Origin: a bacterium
Lineage (GTDB): Bacteria > Patescibacteriota > Dojkabacteria > JAKAPS01 > JAJZLI01
Assembly (NCBI GenBank): GCA_027459825.1
Contig: DAIDGT010000007.1
Coordinates: 1-47,473, forward strand
DNA length: 47,473 nucleotides
Direction: 5' to 3'
A model generated the notes under the pieces. That model had not been told where the DNA came from. It saw only the letters and a program-made list of their open reading frames with translations, and made no database searches. The translations under genes were made by a program, and so were the position numbers. Positions within the stretch are counted from its first letter, which is position 1; each line of letters starts with the position of its first letter. Below are positions 9,091 to 19,675 of this stretch, one piece after another.

Positions 9091-10491
9091 TTATCCTAAA
9101 CTTCCGCTCATTTGGTAGTTAATAAGTCTATTTAACTCAACAGCGTACTCCATTGGTAATTCTTTTGCTATAGGTTCTAAGAATCCATTTATAATCATTC
9201 CTGTGGCTTCTTGTGAAGTTAATCCTCTTGATTGGAGGTAAAACATTTGTTCTTCTCCAATTTTACTAACTGTCGCTTCATGTTGCACTAGAGGTTTTTT
9301 AACATGGTCTATTAATATAGTTGGATAGGTATCTGTTCTTGATGCTTCGTCAAGGAGTAGTGCATCACATTGTACATTTGATTTTATTCTCTCTACCCCT
9401 TCTTTGGCCTCAAGTAACCCCCTGTACGATGTTCTTCCACCATCTCTTGCAATAGATTTTGATATTACCAGGGATGTTGTATTGTTTGCGCAATGTACCA
9501 TTTTAGAACCTGAATCTATATGTTGTGAATTCGATGCTGATGCAATAGATAAAACTTCTCCATGTGCGCCTTCTTCCATTAGATATACAGAAGGGTATTT
9601 CATTGTGACTTTGCTTCCGAAGTTTCCGTCAATCCATGACATTTTTGCATTTTTGTATGCAATTGCCCTTTTTGTAACAAGGTTATATACATTTTTAGAC
9701 CAGTTTTGTATAGTAGAGTATTTAACACTAGAGCCTTCTTTGCAAATAATTTCAACAACTGCGCTATGTAGGCTATTTTTATCATATATTGGAGCAGTAC
9801 ATCCTTCTACATAATGTACTTTACTGTTTTTTTCAGCAATTATGAGAGTTCTTTCAAATTGACCAACTGCCTTTGCATTAATTCTAAAATATGCCTGTAA
9901 AGGAATAGTAACTTCTACCCCTTCTGGTATGTATACAAAACTTCCTCCAGACCACACACTGCTATTTAGCGCGGCAAATTTATTATCATATGGAGGAATT
10001 ACTGTTCCAAAGTATTTTTTTACAATATCAGGATATTTGGATACTGCGCTATCCATATCTATGAAGATGACCCCTTTCTCTTCCCACTCCTTCATAATGT
10101 TATGATATACACTTTCACTGTCAAATTGTGCTCCAACTCCTGCTAAAAACTTTCTTTCTGCCTCAGGTATTCCTAGTTTATCAAAGGTATCTTTTACTCC
10201 TTTTGGAACATCATCCCAACTTTTAGAATTAGAATCAGATGCCTTCATATAGTAGTAGAATTCGTTGAAGTCTATGTCTGATAAATCTGCCCCCCATTCG
10301 GGCATTTTCTTTTGAGTAAATATATCATAGGCCTTAAGCCTAAAATCTGTCATCCATTTAGGTTCTTTTTTTATTCTGGAAATTTCTTCTACAATATCAG
10401 GATTAATACCTTTCTTTGTTTTGTAGGTATATTTAGTATTGGTTTTAAAACCAAATTTATATTCGTCTTTGACTACTGCATTATCTTGCAT
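9091..10491 (-). CDS. sufB: Fe-S cluster assembly protein SufB
   Basis: VWSGGSFVYIPEGVEVTIPLQAYFRINA, TIQNWSKNVYNLVTKRA, RTDTYPTILIDHVKKPLVQHEATVSKIGEEQMFYLQSRGL. Confidence 0.97.
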   Translation of the reverse strand: MQDNAVVKDEYKFGFKTNTKYTYKTKKGINPDIVEEISRIKKEPKWMTDFRLKAYDIFTQKKMPEWGADLSDIDFNEFYYYMKASDSNSKSWDDVPKGVKDTFDKLGIPEAERKFLAGVGAQFDSESVYHNIMKEWEEKGVIFIDMDSAVSKYPDIVKKYFGTVIPPYDNKFAALNSSVWSGGSFVYIPEGVEVTIPLQAYFRINAKAVGQFERTLIIAEKNSKVHYVEGCTAPIYDKNSLHSAVVEIICKEGSSVKYSTIQNWSKNVYNLVTKRAIAYKNAKMSWIDGNFGSKVTMKYPSVYLMEEGAHGEVLSIASASNSQHIDSGSKMVHCANNTTSLVISKSIARDGGRTSYRGLLEAKEGVERIKSNVQCDALLLDEASRTDTYPTILIDHVKKPLVQHEATVSKIGEEQMFYLQSRGLTSQEATGMIINGFLEPIAKELPMEYAVELNRLINYQMSGSLG

Positions 10492-10607
10492 AAACCTTAT
10501 TATATCATATTTAATTGGTATGAGTTCGTGTGGGTTATAAAAATAATAGTGAAATGTAAAATGGGCTTATTTTTTATTCCTGATTTTATTATAAAGCAAT
10601 GAATTTT

Positions 10608-10690
10608 TTTGTGGTAAAAAAGAAACGGGGGAGAGCAAGCTTTGGATTTATACATCATGTATAAACTGTGGGCTTGCTACTCCCCTTTTG
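10608..10690 (-). terminator. Strong Rho-independent terminator with nested stem
   Basis: GGGGAGAGCAAGC...GCTTGCTACTCCCC outer stem, inner TTTATACAT/ATGTATAAA; followed on the minus strand by GTTTCTTTTTT; directly downstream of the 10693-10887 ORF. Confidence 0.75.
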
Positions 10691-10692
10691 GT

Positions 10693-10887
10693 CTACTTCC
10701 GCCGAGAGTGTGCTGCTATAAGCAGCAGTGACAGTCCAGCGTATCCTGAGACTAGCACGGTGGCCATCATGGCCATTGATGTGTGGATCAGGGCATGTGC
10801 TTCATGCACATTAAAAACCCTGACACACAGGCTTCCCAAGAACACGTAGAGCAGGACCAGTCCGGACCAAAACATTACGTGTCTCAT
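10693..10887 (-). CDS. Small two-helix membrane protein
   Basis: 64 aa, two hydrophobic segments; strong Shine-Dalgarno AAGGAGGGG upstream of ATG; own terminator; GC-rich compared with flanks. Confidence 0.7.
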   Translation of the reverse strand: MRHVMFWSGLVLLYVFLGSLCVRVFNVHEAHALIHTSMAMMATVLVSGYAGLSLLLIAAHSRRK

Positions 10888-11048
10888 GTAGACCCCTCCT
10901 TTCTTCTGATAGAAGATCCCTCATCTAATGAGGAATGTTCTATACTGATTAGAGACAATTGTAATTATATCACAAAACACCCTTACATTTAATATTATAA
11001 GATATATCACTATATGAAAAGGAGTTATATAATATTGGTTTATTTAGA

Positions 11049-11720
11049 TTACCTTTGTGTTCCTGATAGTAATCTAATTAATTCTTCTGGGATACTAAAC
11101 TTATTTGTTTTATTGGAGTATTCAAAATATGCATAATTTTCAGGTAATGGTCCTATTTGATTTAGTTGAACACCTTCTTGATTTGTGAATTTTATCTCTA
11201 TTATTGTATACCCTAATTTTTTGGCTTCTTCAATAAAAAATCTAGGGGTTTCTTCATCTTCATCTAGTGATTTGGGATCAATTTGTATAAGGAGTCTATT
11301 TGGAACTGATTGCTTGGAATTATCATTATCTATTTTTTGAAGAAATCTCATGTTATCAATTTGAGCAATTCCTCTATGGGATAAAACATCTTCTGTGGTT
11401 GGACCATATTGATACGATTCATAAACTCCCAACTCTGGATCGTATGAAACTACTCTTAAAACAAGAGGGTTGATATTCTTGTGTTTACTAATCTCTGTAA
11501 TTAATCTATAACTATGAGTTTGTTCTAGTAGAGCAAGTAATTCATTTGACTCCATCTCTAATAATATATATCCTCCCACTCTAGGCAGACTTTTTTCTTC
11601 AAATTGCGAAGTAAATCGTCTTATTATATACCATAAATCTTCTTGACTTAGTTCTTGTGTTGGTTCTCTAACGCCTCCTTCTGTCTCTATTTCTTGCATA
11701 ATATTGATCTGATATATCAT
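11049..11720 (-). CDS. Hypothetical protein
   Basis: 223-aa intact ORF. Confidence 0.7.
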   Translation of the reverse strand: MIYQINIMQEIETEGGVREPTQELSQEDLWYIIRRFTSQFEEKSLPRVGGYILLEMESNELLALLEQTHSYRLITEISKHKNINPLVLRVVSYDPELGVYESYQYGPTTEDVLSHRGIAQIDNMRFLQKIDNDNSKQSVPNRLLIQIDPKSLDEDEETPRFFIEEAKKLGYTIIEIKFTNQEGVQLNQIGPLPENYAYFEYSNKTNKFSIPEELIRLLSGTQR

Positions 11721-11767
11721 ATTAATACTATTTTTACAATTATTTTCATATAATTTGATATACTTAA

Positions 11768-13455
<1,688 letters not shown>

Positions 13456-13487
13456 GATTATGATTTTAATTAACGTATGTTTTAGGT

Positions 13488-13850
13488 TTGGGACAGGGGT
13501 GGAAGGATTTTTATGCAAAAGAGACTTTGCTCCCTCCACCCCTGAATGGGACTCACATGGCCTTTGTCACCATCATAAAACTGGGAAGTTCCCTTCTTTA
13601 TTTTGGCGCCTTCGGCACTTTAGGGGGAACCTTAACTTGAGCTCAACGACCTCTTTTAGGCATTCCTTGGTTAGGTTTGATCCTTACGAGGTTTGGCTCT
13701 TGTTTTGGTTTCCATCTTAGGAATGATTCCTCGAAGGTACTATTTGGCACCTCCCTTAACTTGTAACCTATGGTATCAGGCTACTAGTTGTGAATACGCT
13801 TTCCTCCTTTAAAACCCATCTGAGAGGGATGTTACTCTTTATGTTTTTCT
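13488..13850 (-). ncRNA. Candidate structured RNA of unknown family (approximate boundaries)
   Basis: GC-rich intergenic block between divergent genes. Minus-strand stems: CAGGGGUGGAGGGA/UCCUUCCACCCCUG (14 bp, one G-U), AGGUGC/GUACCU (one G-U), AGCCU/AGGUU (one G-U), GUGCC-GAA-GGCGC (one U-G), GUUCCC/GGGAAC. Wobbles become A-C mismatches on the plus strand. Confidence 0.55.
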
Positions 13851-13904
13851 TTGTCAATAATTACAATGTAAATTATTTCTATATATGCTATATACTTATT
13901 AAGT

Positions 13905-14525
13905 ATGAATTTAAAATACAATAATAGTTACATAAAAGCCAAAGAGGAGATAGTGAGAATTAAAAAAAATAATTCTAGTATACCTTCTGGACAGAAGATA
14001 ACCTCTGCTTTTCCTGTGCTTGATTTAGGTATTAAACCCAATATTCCTAAAGATAAATGGAATATTCATATTTTTGGTTTAGTAAAAAACGAAAAGAATA
14101 TCTCATTTAATGAACTTATAAACTTTCCTAAGACAGAAATAACTGCTGATTTTAATTGTGTTACAGGATGGACAAAAGAAAATATCAAGTGGTCGGGTGT
14201 AAGTTTTAAATATATTGTAGATTTGGTTGGCATATATCCTGAAGCTAAATTTGTAATACAGAGTGGTTATGATGGGTATACAACGAACCTTCCTCTGGAG
14301 AGCATGTACAGGGATGATGTGATTGTGGCATATAAGCTTTATGAAAAGGATATTCCTTCTGAGCATGGAGGTCTTGTTAGGGTTATTGTCCCTTCACGTT
14401 ATGGGTGGAAAGGTTCTAAATTTTTAAACGGTATATTTTTTTCTAATGTAGATATTCCTGGTTTTTGGGAGACAAGAGGGTATCATAACAATGGAGATTG
14501 GAAAAAAGAAGAAAGATATGGTTAA
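13905..14525 (+). CDS. Molybdopterin-dependent oxidoreductase (sulfite oxidase-like catalytic domain)
   Basis: WNIHIFGLV..., DFNCVTGWTKENIKWSGVSFKYIVDLV, GYTTNLPLE, HGGLVRVIVPSRYGWKGSKFLNGI. Confidence 0.9.
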   Translation: MNLKYNNSYIKAKEEIVRIKKNNSSIPSGQKITSAFPVLDLGIKPNIPKDKWNIHIFGLVKNEKNISFNELINFPKTEITADFNCVTGWTKENIKWSGVSFKYIVDLVGIYPEAKFVIQSGYDGYTTNLPLESMYRDDVIVAYKLYEKDIPSEHGGLVRVIVPSRYGWKGSKFLNGIFFSNVDIPGFWETRGYHNNGDWKKEERYG

Positions 14526-14568
14526 TATTTTTACAGGATTATTGCCCTAATATGATATAATATAGGAT

Positions 14569-15060
14569 ATGGAAAGTGTATTAGAAGGTCAATCTCTAGA
14601 ACCATTACTTGAAAAATATAACTCTTTTTCAGAGAGGTATCCTAATATTAAATTTTTGGGTCTGGTTGGTGATGTATCTAAATTACCTCCCCTATCAGAT
14701 TATCAAGAATCTATAGATACAATATCAGGTTATTCTTTGAGACCAATTTTTGTAGATAATTTTCCTGATAATGTTACTAGAAGAGAATTTAGAGGTCAGC
14801 TCCCTATTGAAGATAGAGCTCTTTATGAGAGTAATGCATTGAGAGTAAATAATATAGCGAGTGTATTTGCAGGTATGGAAATTGCGTGTATACAATCTTC
14901 TGTGCCAGAGTTGGAAAGAGTGTATCGTAATTGTATTAGGAGATTTAAAAGTCCTTATTATTATGATATTCTTGACACAGAATCAAAGATTAAGTTTACA
15001 AAATATTTAGCAAGGCAGTGTAATTTATTTAAGTCTTTGCAAGTACACACAAAAGTATAA
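14569..15060 (+). CDS. Hypothetical protein
   Basis: 163-aa intact ORF. Confidence 0.65.
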   Translation: MESVLEGQSLEPLLEKYNSFSERYPNIKFLGLVGDVSKLPPLSDYQESIDTISGYSLRPIFVDNFPDNVTRREFRGQLPIEDRALYESNALRVNNIASVFAGMEIACIQSSVPELERVYRNCIRRFKSPYYYDILDTESKIKFTKYLARQCNLFKSLQVHTKV

Positions 15061-15122
15061 TACACATGTGTCTTTGATATTACATATTTAAAGATATATT
15101 ATGTAATAATATCGGTTGTATT

Positions 15123-15956
15123 ATGGAATTATTTTTAATCTGTCTAATTTTTGTCTCTGTTATCGCAGGTATCATAGGTTCTCTATTTGGTATTGGTGGA
15201 GGAATTATTATTATTCCTGTTTTGGTTCTTTTATTTCATGTAAGCATAAAAGAGGCAATTGGGGCGAGCATTATATCTGTTATAGTTACCTCATCTGCCG
15301 CGGCATCTGTATATATAAAAAGTGATGTTGTAAATTTTAAACTTGGTATGTTATTGGAAATTTTTACTGTACTTGGAGCTATTACAGGTGCACTACTTTT
15401 AGGAGTATTTAATCCTAAAGTTTTATTAATTATCTTTTCTTGTGTTTTAATAACGTCATCTTTTTTTATTCTTGCAAAGAAAAAAAACAGTAATCTTCAT
15501 TATGAAGAAGATCGCATTTCAAAATATTTGAGTTTAAATTCACAATATTATGATGAGTCAGATAACAAAATTGTTAAATATCAGCCTTCCCATGTTTCAT
15601 ATGGATTTATTTCTATGTATGTAGCTGGACTTATTTCAGGCCTCTTAGGAATAGGTTCAGGTGTGTTTAAGGTAACTTCTTTTGATAGTATTATGAAAAT
15701 TCCAATGAAAGTGTCAACTACCACTAGTAATTTTATGATTGGAGTTACTGCCTGTGCCAGTGCATTTATTTATTTAGTAAGAGGGTATATTAATCCATAT
15801 ATTACTATTCCTGTTGCTATTGGAATATTTTTTGGAGCAATTATTGGTACAAAAATGTTGTATAAACAGCATGATAATACATTAAAACATATATTCTTTG
15901 TGATTTTAATTGCTATTGCATTGGAAATGATTTTTAGAGCTTTTGGAATATTATGA
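15123..15956 (+). CDS. TauE/SafE family sulfite exporter-like membrane protein
   Basis: GIIGSLFGIGGGIIIIPVLVLLFHVSIKEAIGASI and repeated GLISGLLGIGSGVFKV. Confidence 0.92.
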   Translation: MELFLICLIFVSVIAGIIGSLFGIGGGIIIIPVLVLLFHVSIKEAIGASIISVIVTSSAAASVYIKSDVVNFKLGMLLEIFTVLGAITGALLLGVFNPKVLLIIFSCVLITSSFFILAKKKNSNLHYEEDRISKYLSLNSQYYDESDNKIVKYQPSHVSYGFISMYVAGLISGLLGIGSGVFKVTSFDSIMKIPMKVSTTTSNFMIGVTACASAFIYLVRGYINPYITIPVAIGIFFGAIIGTKMLYKQHDNTLKHIFFVILIAIALEMIFRAFGIL

Positions 15957-16288
15957 ATATAAGATTGTCTAATGTCCTAAAAATATTTACATACCTTAGT
16001 ATTGCTATTTCAATAGTTTTAATATTTATTATGGTATTGAAAGGTAGTGTATATACACACTTTCCTTATAAGTATAATAGTATTGAATCTTTCTTATATA
16101 GTAATTATATTCTACATTTTAACTTTACATCTATTCTTTTTGTTCCAATAATCATTATTATTTTGGCCCCATTAGCAAGAGTGATGCTTTCAATACTTGA
16201 GTATATATATGAAAAAAATATCAAATTTGTATTTATTACATTGATAGTATTCTCCCTTTTAATAATTTCTCTTTTTTTAATTTCTTAA
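15953..16288 (+). CDS. DUF1634-like membrane protein
   Basis: Overlaps the TauE gene by 4 bp; three hydrophobic helices and IIIIILAPLARVMLS. Confidence 0.7.
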   Translation: MNIRLSNVLKIFTYLSIAISIVLIFIMVLKGSVYTHFPYKYNSIESFLYSNYILHFNFTSILFVPIIIIILAPLARVMLSILEYIYEKNIKFVFITLIVFSLLIISLFLIS

Positions 16289-17007
16289 AATCCAGGTACA
16301 GAGGTTATTGTTCCATCCATTTGTTGGAAAGGTTTATTTTCTACATTTGTAGGTGTTTTTTCAAATAATTTAATTGATACTATAGAGTATCCAATGAAAT
16401 ATCCTAAGTTACCGACTACTCCTACTACGATATTTTTTGTAAAAAGATCTGGAAGTGATTCTAATACTACAAGTATGAATAGTCCAAGAGCAATAAAGAA
16501 AGGTTTCCATGCTGCTTGGGGATCAACTTTTTTAAATCTAATGAAATATGATATTAATATTCCGACAATTACTGTCCCAAAAAGAAGATTTGCTATTGCT
16601 GTAAAATATGAAGGTATTTTTCCATTTGTAATTAAAAATACATCGTTCGTATGTAATGCAGGATATTGTAATATAATAAGTCCATTGATTATAAAGACAA
16701 AAATTGGTGAGTATATAAACAATTTGTCCATTATACCCTTAGGATCAGTTTTCATTGCATATGCCATTCTGTATGCATAACTAATAGCAAATCCTAATAC
16801 AAGCTTACTTGCTGCATGAAAATATGTATAATCACTTCTAAATATAAGCCCTGTGGTATATACAAGTATTTCTGTTGATAGTAGTATATCTGCGTATACA
16901 AAATATGTGGCAAGTTTTGACTTTTCTGTCTTATTTCGTATTGATATAACAATTCCTAGTGCATACCCTAGTGTTGCTGCAATAATTTGCGATATTATAA
17001 TTGGCAT
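16285..17007 (-). CDS. Multi-pass membrane protein (paralog A)
   Basis: 240 aa; shares long segments with 17067-17753. Confidence 0.8.
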   Translation of the reverse strand: MPIIISQIIAATLGYALGIVISIRNKTEKSKLATYFVYADILLSTEILVYTTGLIFRSDYTYFHAASKLVLGFAISYAYRMAYAMKTDPKGIMDKLFIYSPIFVFIINGLIILQYPALHTNDVFLITNGKIPSYFTAIANLLFGTVIVGILISYFIRFKKVDPQAAWKPFFIALGLFILVVLESLPDLFTKNIVVGVVGNLGYFIGYSIVSIKLFEKTPTNVENKPFQQMDGTITSVPGF

Positions 17008-17066
17008 ATAAAAGATATTACCATACTTTATTTGTTAATATTTTGACTTAAGGTAATGTTTTCTTT

Positions 17067-17753
17067 TTATTCCATATTAGGAGCTTTTTCGAATAATTTT
17101 ATTGAAACTATTGCATATCCTATTATGTTGCCTAAACTTCCTACAATCCTTGCTGTATAAGATTTTGGGAAAATATTAGGAAGTGAATCTAATAAAGAAA
17201 TTACTAACAAACCCAATGCAATAAAGAAAGGTTTCCATGCTGCCTGAGGATCAGCTTTCCGTATCTCTAAAAATGAAGATATTAATATTCCAACGATTAC
17301 TATCCCGTATACAAAATTTATTACAGCTGTAAAATATGCAGGTGTAAGACCAGTTGTTATTGAGAAGATATCATTTCTATGTAGTACAGGAGAGTTGAGT
17401 ATAATAAATGCATCAATTGTGAACATTACTATTGGAGAGTATATAAGGATATTATCTATTAATTTTCTTGGGCCCACTTTTATAGTGTATGCCATCCTGT
17501 ACGCGTAGCTAATAGCAAACCCTACCACTAATTTACTTAATACATCAATGTAAGTATAGCTATTTCTAAATATAAGCGCAGCTGTATATATCAATATTGC
17601 TGAAGATAATAATATATCCGCGTATACAAAATATGTAGCTAATCTGGAGTGCTCCTTTTTATTTCTTATTAATACAACAATACCAAGAATATACCCTAGT
17701 ATAACTGCTATAATTTGGGTTATAATAATGGACATATGAGTATAGTATAACAA
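17067..17753 (-). CDS. Multi-pass membrane protein (paralog B)
   Basis: Shares ATYFVYADILLS, GFAISYAYRMAY, DPQAAWKPFFIALGL and GYSIVSIKLFEK-type segments with paralog A. Confidence 0.8.
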   Translation of the reverse strand: MLYYTHMSIIITQIIAVILGYILGIVVLIRNKKEHSRLATYFVYADILLSSAILIYTAALIFRNSYTYIDVLSKLVVGFAISYAYRMAYTIKVGPRKLIDNILIYSPIVMFTIDAFIILNSPVLHRNDIFSITTGLTPAYFTAVINFVYGIVIVGILISSFLEIRKADPQAAWKPFFIALGLLVISLLDSLPNIFPKSYTARIVGSLGNIIGYAIVSIKLFEKAPNME

Positions 17754-17799
17754 ATTATTTTTATAAATAATCTTGTTGTATTACAAATCCATATACCTT

Positions 17800-18594
17800 T
17801 TATTCATTACCATCAAAGTTATAATCTTCATCTATTCTTTGGTAGGGAAAGATTCCCCTTAAATATTTTCTTGTTTCTTCCATAGTTTTTCCAGATGCCA
17901 TATCTTCATCGAATAAAAAAATATTAGGGTATTGTCGCTGAAGTCTTATTAATAGACTTTCCTGTTCATCTGTTATTTGGGGATTTTTATCATGTAGTTT
18001 ATTTCTTGAAAACCTGAATGGGTATAAAATTGAATCTTTTGGGTTTAATCTGAGATATACATCTAATCCTGCAGGTATTCCTCCATGACCTATTACTAAA
18101 AATAAAATTCCATTTTGAAGATTATGAGAATTTCTTATTCTATGTACAGTTGTTTCTGATAATCTTGGGTTATAAGCCATTCTTGTTATTTTATCATCTC
18201 TCTGAAGTATTTTTTGTTGCATTAATTTATTGTATATGTCAGGACTAAAGGACTTTAAAGATGCGATAAAGGCTTCTAGCTCAAATTGCGCTCTTTGTGG
18301 GTCTATCATACAGTATCTATAAAGTTTTAGAGCAAGATCAACCCCCATAGATTGTATTTCTTCCATGCCCTTAAATTGAAAATTTTCTATTCTACAATCT
18401 ATAATTGCCCTTATTATTCTTGGAGGATGAAGTGCTAGTTTATTGGCAGAATATGGAGAAGACTGTAAGGCATCCAACTCTTCGTTAATAACACTTTGTA
18501 AATTTCCCGAATAAGATAAAGTAAAACTTTCCCTATTTATAAATTCAAAGGGAGATGTATACCCTGTTGTTTCCGGTATTAGTGTTTCCATCAA
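17800..18594 (-). CDS. Hypothetical protein
   Basis: 264-aa intact ORF. Confidence 0.65.
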   Translation of the reverse strand: MMETLIPETTGYTSPFEFINRESFTLSYSGNLQSVINEELDALQSSPYSANKLALHPPRIIRAIIDCRIENFQFKGMEEIQSMGVDLALKLYRYCMIDPQRAQFELEAFIASLKSFSPDIYNKLMQQKILQRDDKITRMAYNPRLSETTVHRIRNSHNLQNGILFLVIGHGGIPAGLDVYLRLNPKDSILYPFRFSRNKLHDKNPQITDEQESLLIRLQRQYPNIFLFDEDMASGKTMEETRKYLRGIFPYQRIDEDYNFDGNE

Positions 18595-18693
18595 TATTAC
18601 TGTCAGGTATTATAACATGGGGATCTATCACTTGGGGTCTACTAATTATTCGGGGGTAAAAGATACTCTGAATAAGTGTCAGCTATTTTTGCA

Positions 18694-19239
18694 CTATTTA
18701 TGTTTAAATGTGCTATTGTAGTAAGCATTCCATACTTCAATAGGAGTTTTACCTCCTAACGAATGGTGTGGTCTGTAATTATTATACTTTCTTACTCCTT
18801 CTTTTAATATACTATTAAGTTTATCAAGATCTTTAACCTTAAAATTCCTATATCCTATTTCTTCATCTCTTATTGTTCTGTTTAATCTTTCTACAAGTCC
18901 GTTATCCCATTGTAATCCATTGATCTTGAAAGGAAAGTATTCCTGTGTGTTTTTTATAGCCTTTTTGGCATTTTCTTGGTTTAAATTTATCATAGCAATA
19001 GAGTATCTCATTCTAAGTATCCAGTCACAAAAATTGTATATCACCAGTTCTCCTGCAATCATGGGATCTGCCTGTACTAGATCTCCTGGACAAAAAGGCG
19101 CTATGTGTTGGTAATTATCCTTTTTTACAGGATATGGTCTTGTTATCTTTGATAATCCTCTGAGTTTAATTATCCTTGTTATTGATGATTCTGATATATT
19201 GATATTGTAATCTCTCTTTAGTACTTGTTTAGTTTTTAT
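18694..19239 (-). pseudogene. IS481-like transposase, rve part, with internal deletion
   Basis: Open frame continues upstream of the listed ATG (..KTKQVLKRDYNINISESSITRIIKLRGLSKITRPYPVKKDNYQHIAPFCPGDLVQADPM..). LQWDNG joins directly to LVERLNRT, so the usual ~30-aa D-to-E segment is missing. Confidence 0.8.
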
Positions 19240-19535
19240 CTATCTATCTTTCTTAACTCTGATACCAACATCAGTATGGAAGGTGATATTTTATTCTTAG
19301 GTGTACCGCCATTCTTCCATTTCCCAATATATTTAATTGTATTTACAAACCCAATTCTTTTAAAAGAACTTATCCAGTTAGCATATGTTCTCCTTGAAAT
19401 CTTGAGAATATTGCAAGCTTTATCATATTTAACATTTTCATTGTATAGGTGATATGCAAATTTGATTTTATCTTTTTTAGTAATGAGTATGTTATTATTG
19501 TCCATAAGTGGTAGTTTATTTCTAAAATTAATCAT
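19236..19535 (-). pseudogene. IS481-like transposase N-terminal HTH part, frameshifted from the rve part
   Basis: HTH-type sequence KIKFAYHLYNENVKYDKACNILKISRRTYANWISSFKR; ends at TAA just where the downstream frame opens. Confidence 0.7.
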
Positions 19536-19606
19536 CTAGAATGATACAACTTTGTTGTATACTTATACACATTACAGTGTAAAATTCCCTGACCCTATAC
19601 AAGGTC

Positions 19607-19635
19607 TTGACATTGACTTGTAATTAGCTTACTAT
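19607..19635 (+). promoter_or_regulatory. Sigma70-type promoter for the AAA ATPase
   Basis: TTGACA-17 nt-TACTAT upstream of ATG at 19676. Confidence 0.5.
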
Positions 19636-19675
19636 AAAACAATATTAGTTAAAATTGTTCCATAGAGAATAATCT

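Larger units (their letters stand above)
18677..19594 (-). mobile_element. Degenerate IS481-like insertion sequence
   Basis: Left end TGTCAGCTATTTTTGCACTA; right end CAGTGTAAAATTCCCTGACC matches its reverse complement at 14/20 positions; transposase frames between them. Confidence 0.8.

Noticed and set aside
9404-9814. 136-aa ORF antisense to sufB
   Set aside because: sufB on the other strand is unambiguous; the antisense frame is a by-product of its codon usage. The same applies to other short ORFs antisense to clear genes, e.g. 2432-2782, 12064-12369, 16394-16780, 23379-23741 and 43591-44408.
13488-13850. Assignment as RNase P RNA, tmRNA, SRP RNA or group I intron
   Set aside because: Short local resemblances (GGAGGAAAG, GCCAAATAG, GCTCAACGAC) were seen, but the required conserved cores and pairings were not found; left as unknown.
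19236-19260. Programmed ribosomal frameshift in the IS transposase
   Set aside because: No classic slippery heptamer at the junction, IS481-type elements normally use a single ORF, and this copy also has a core deletion, so mutation is more likely.
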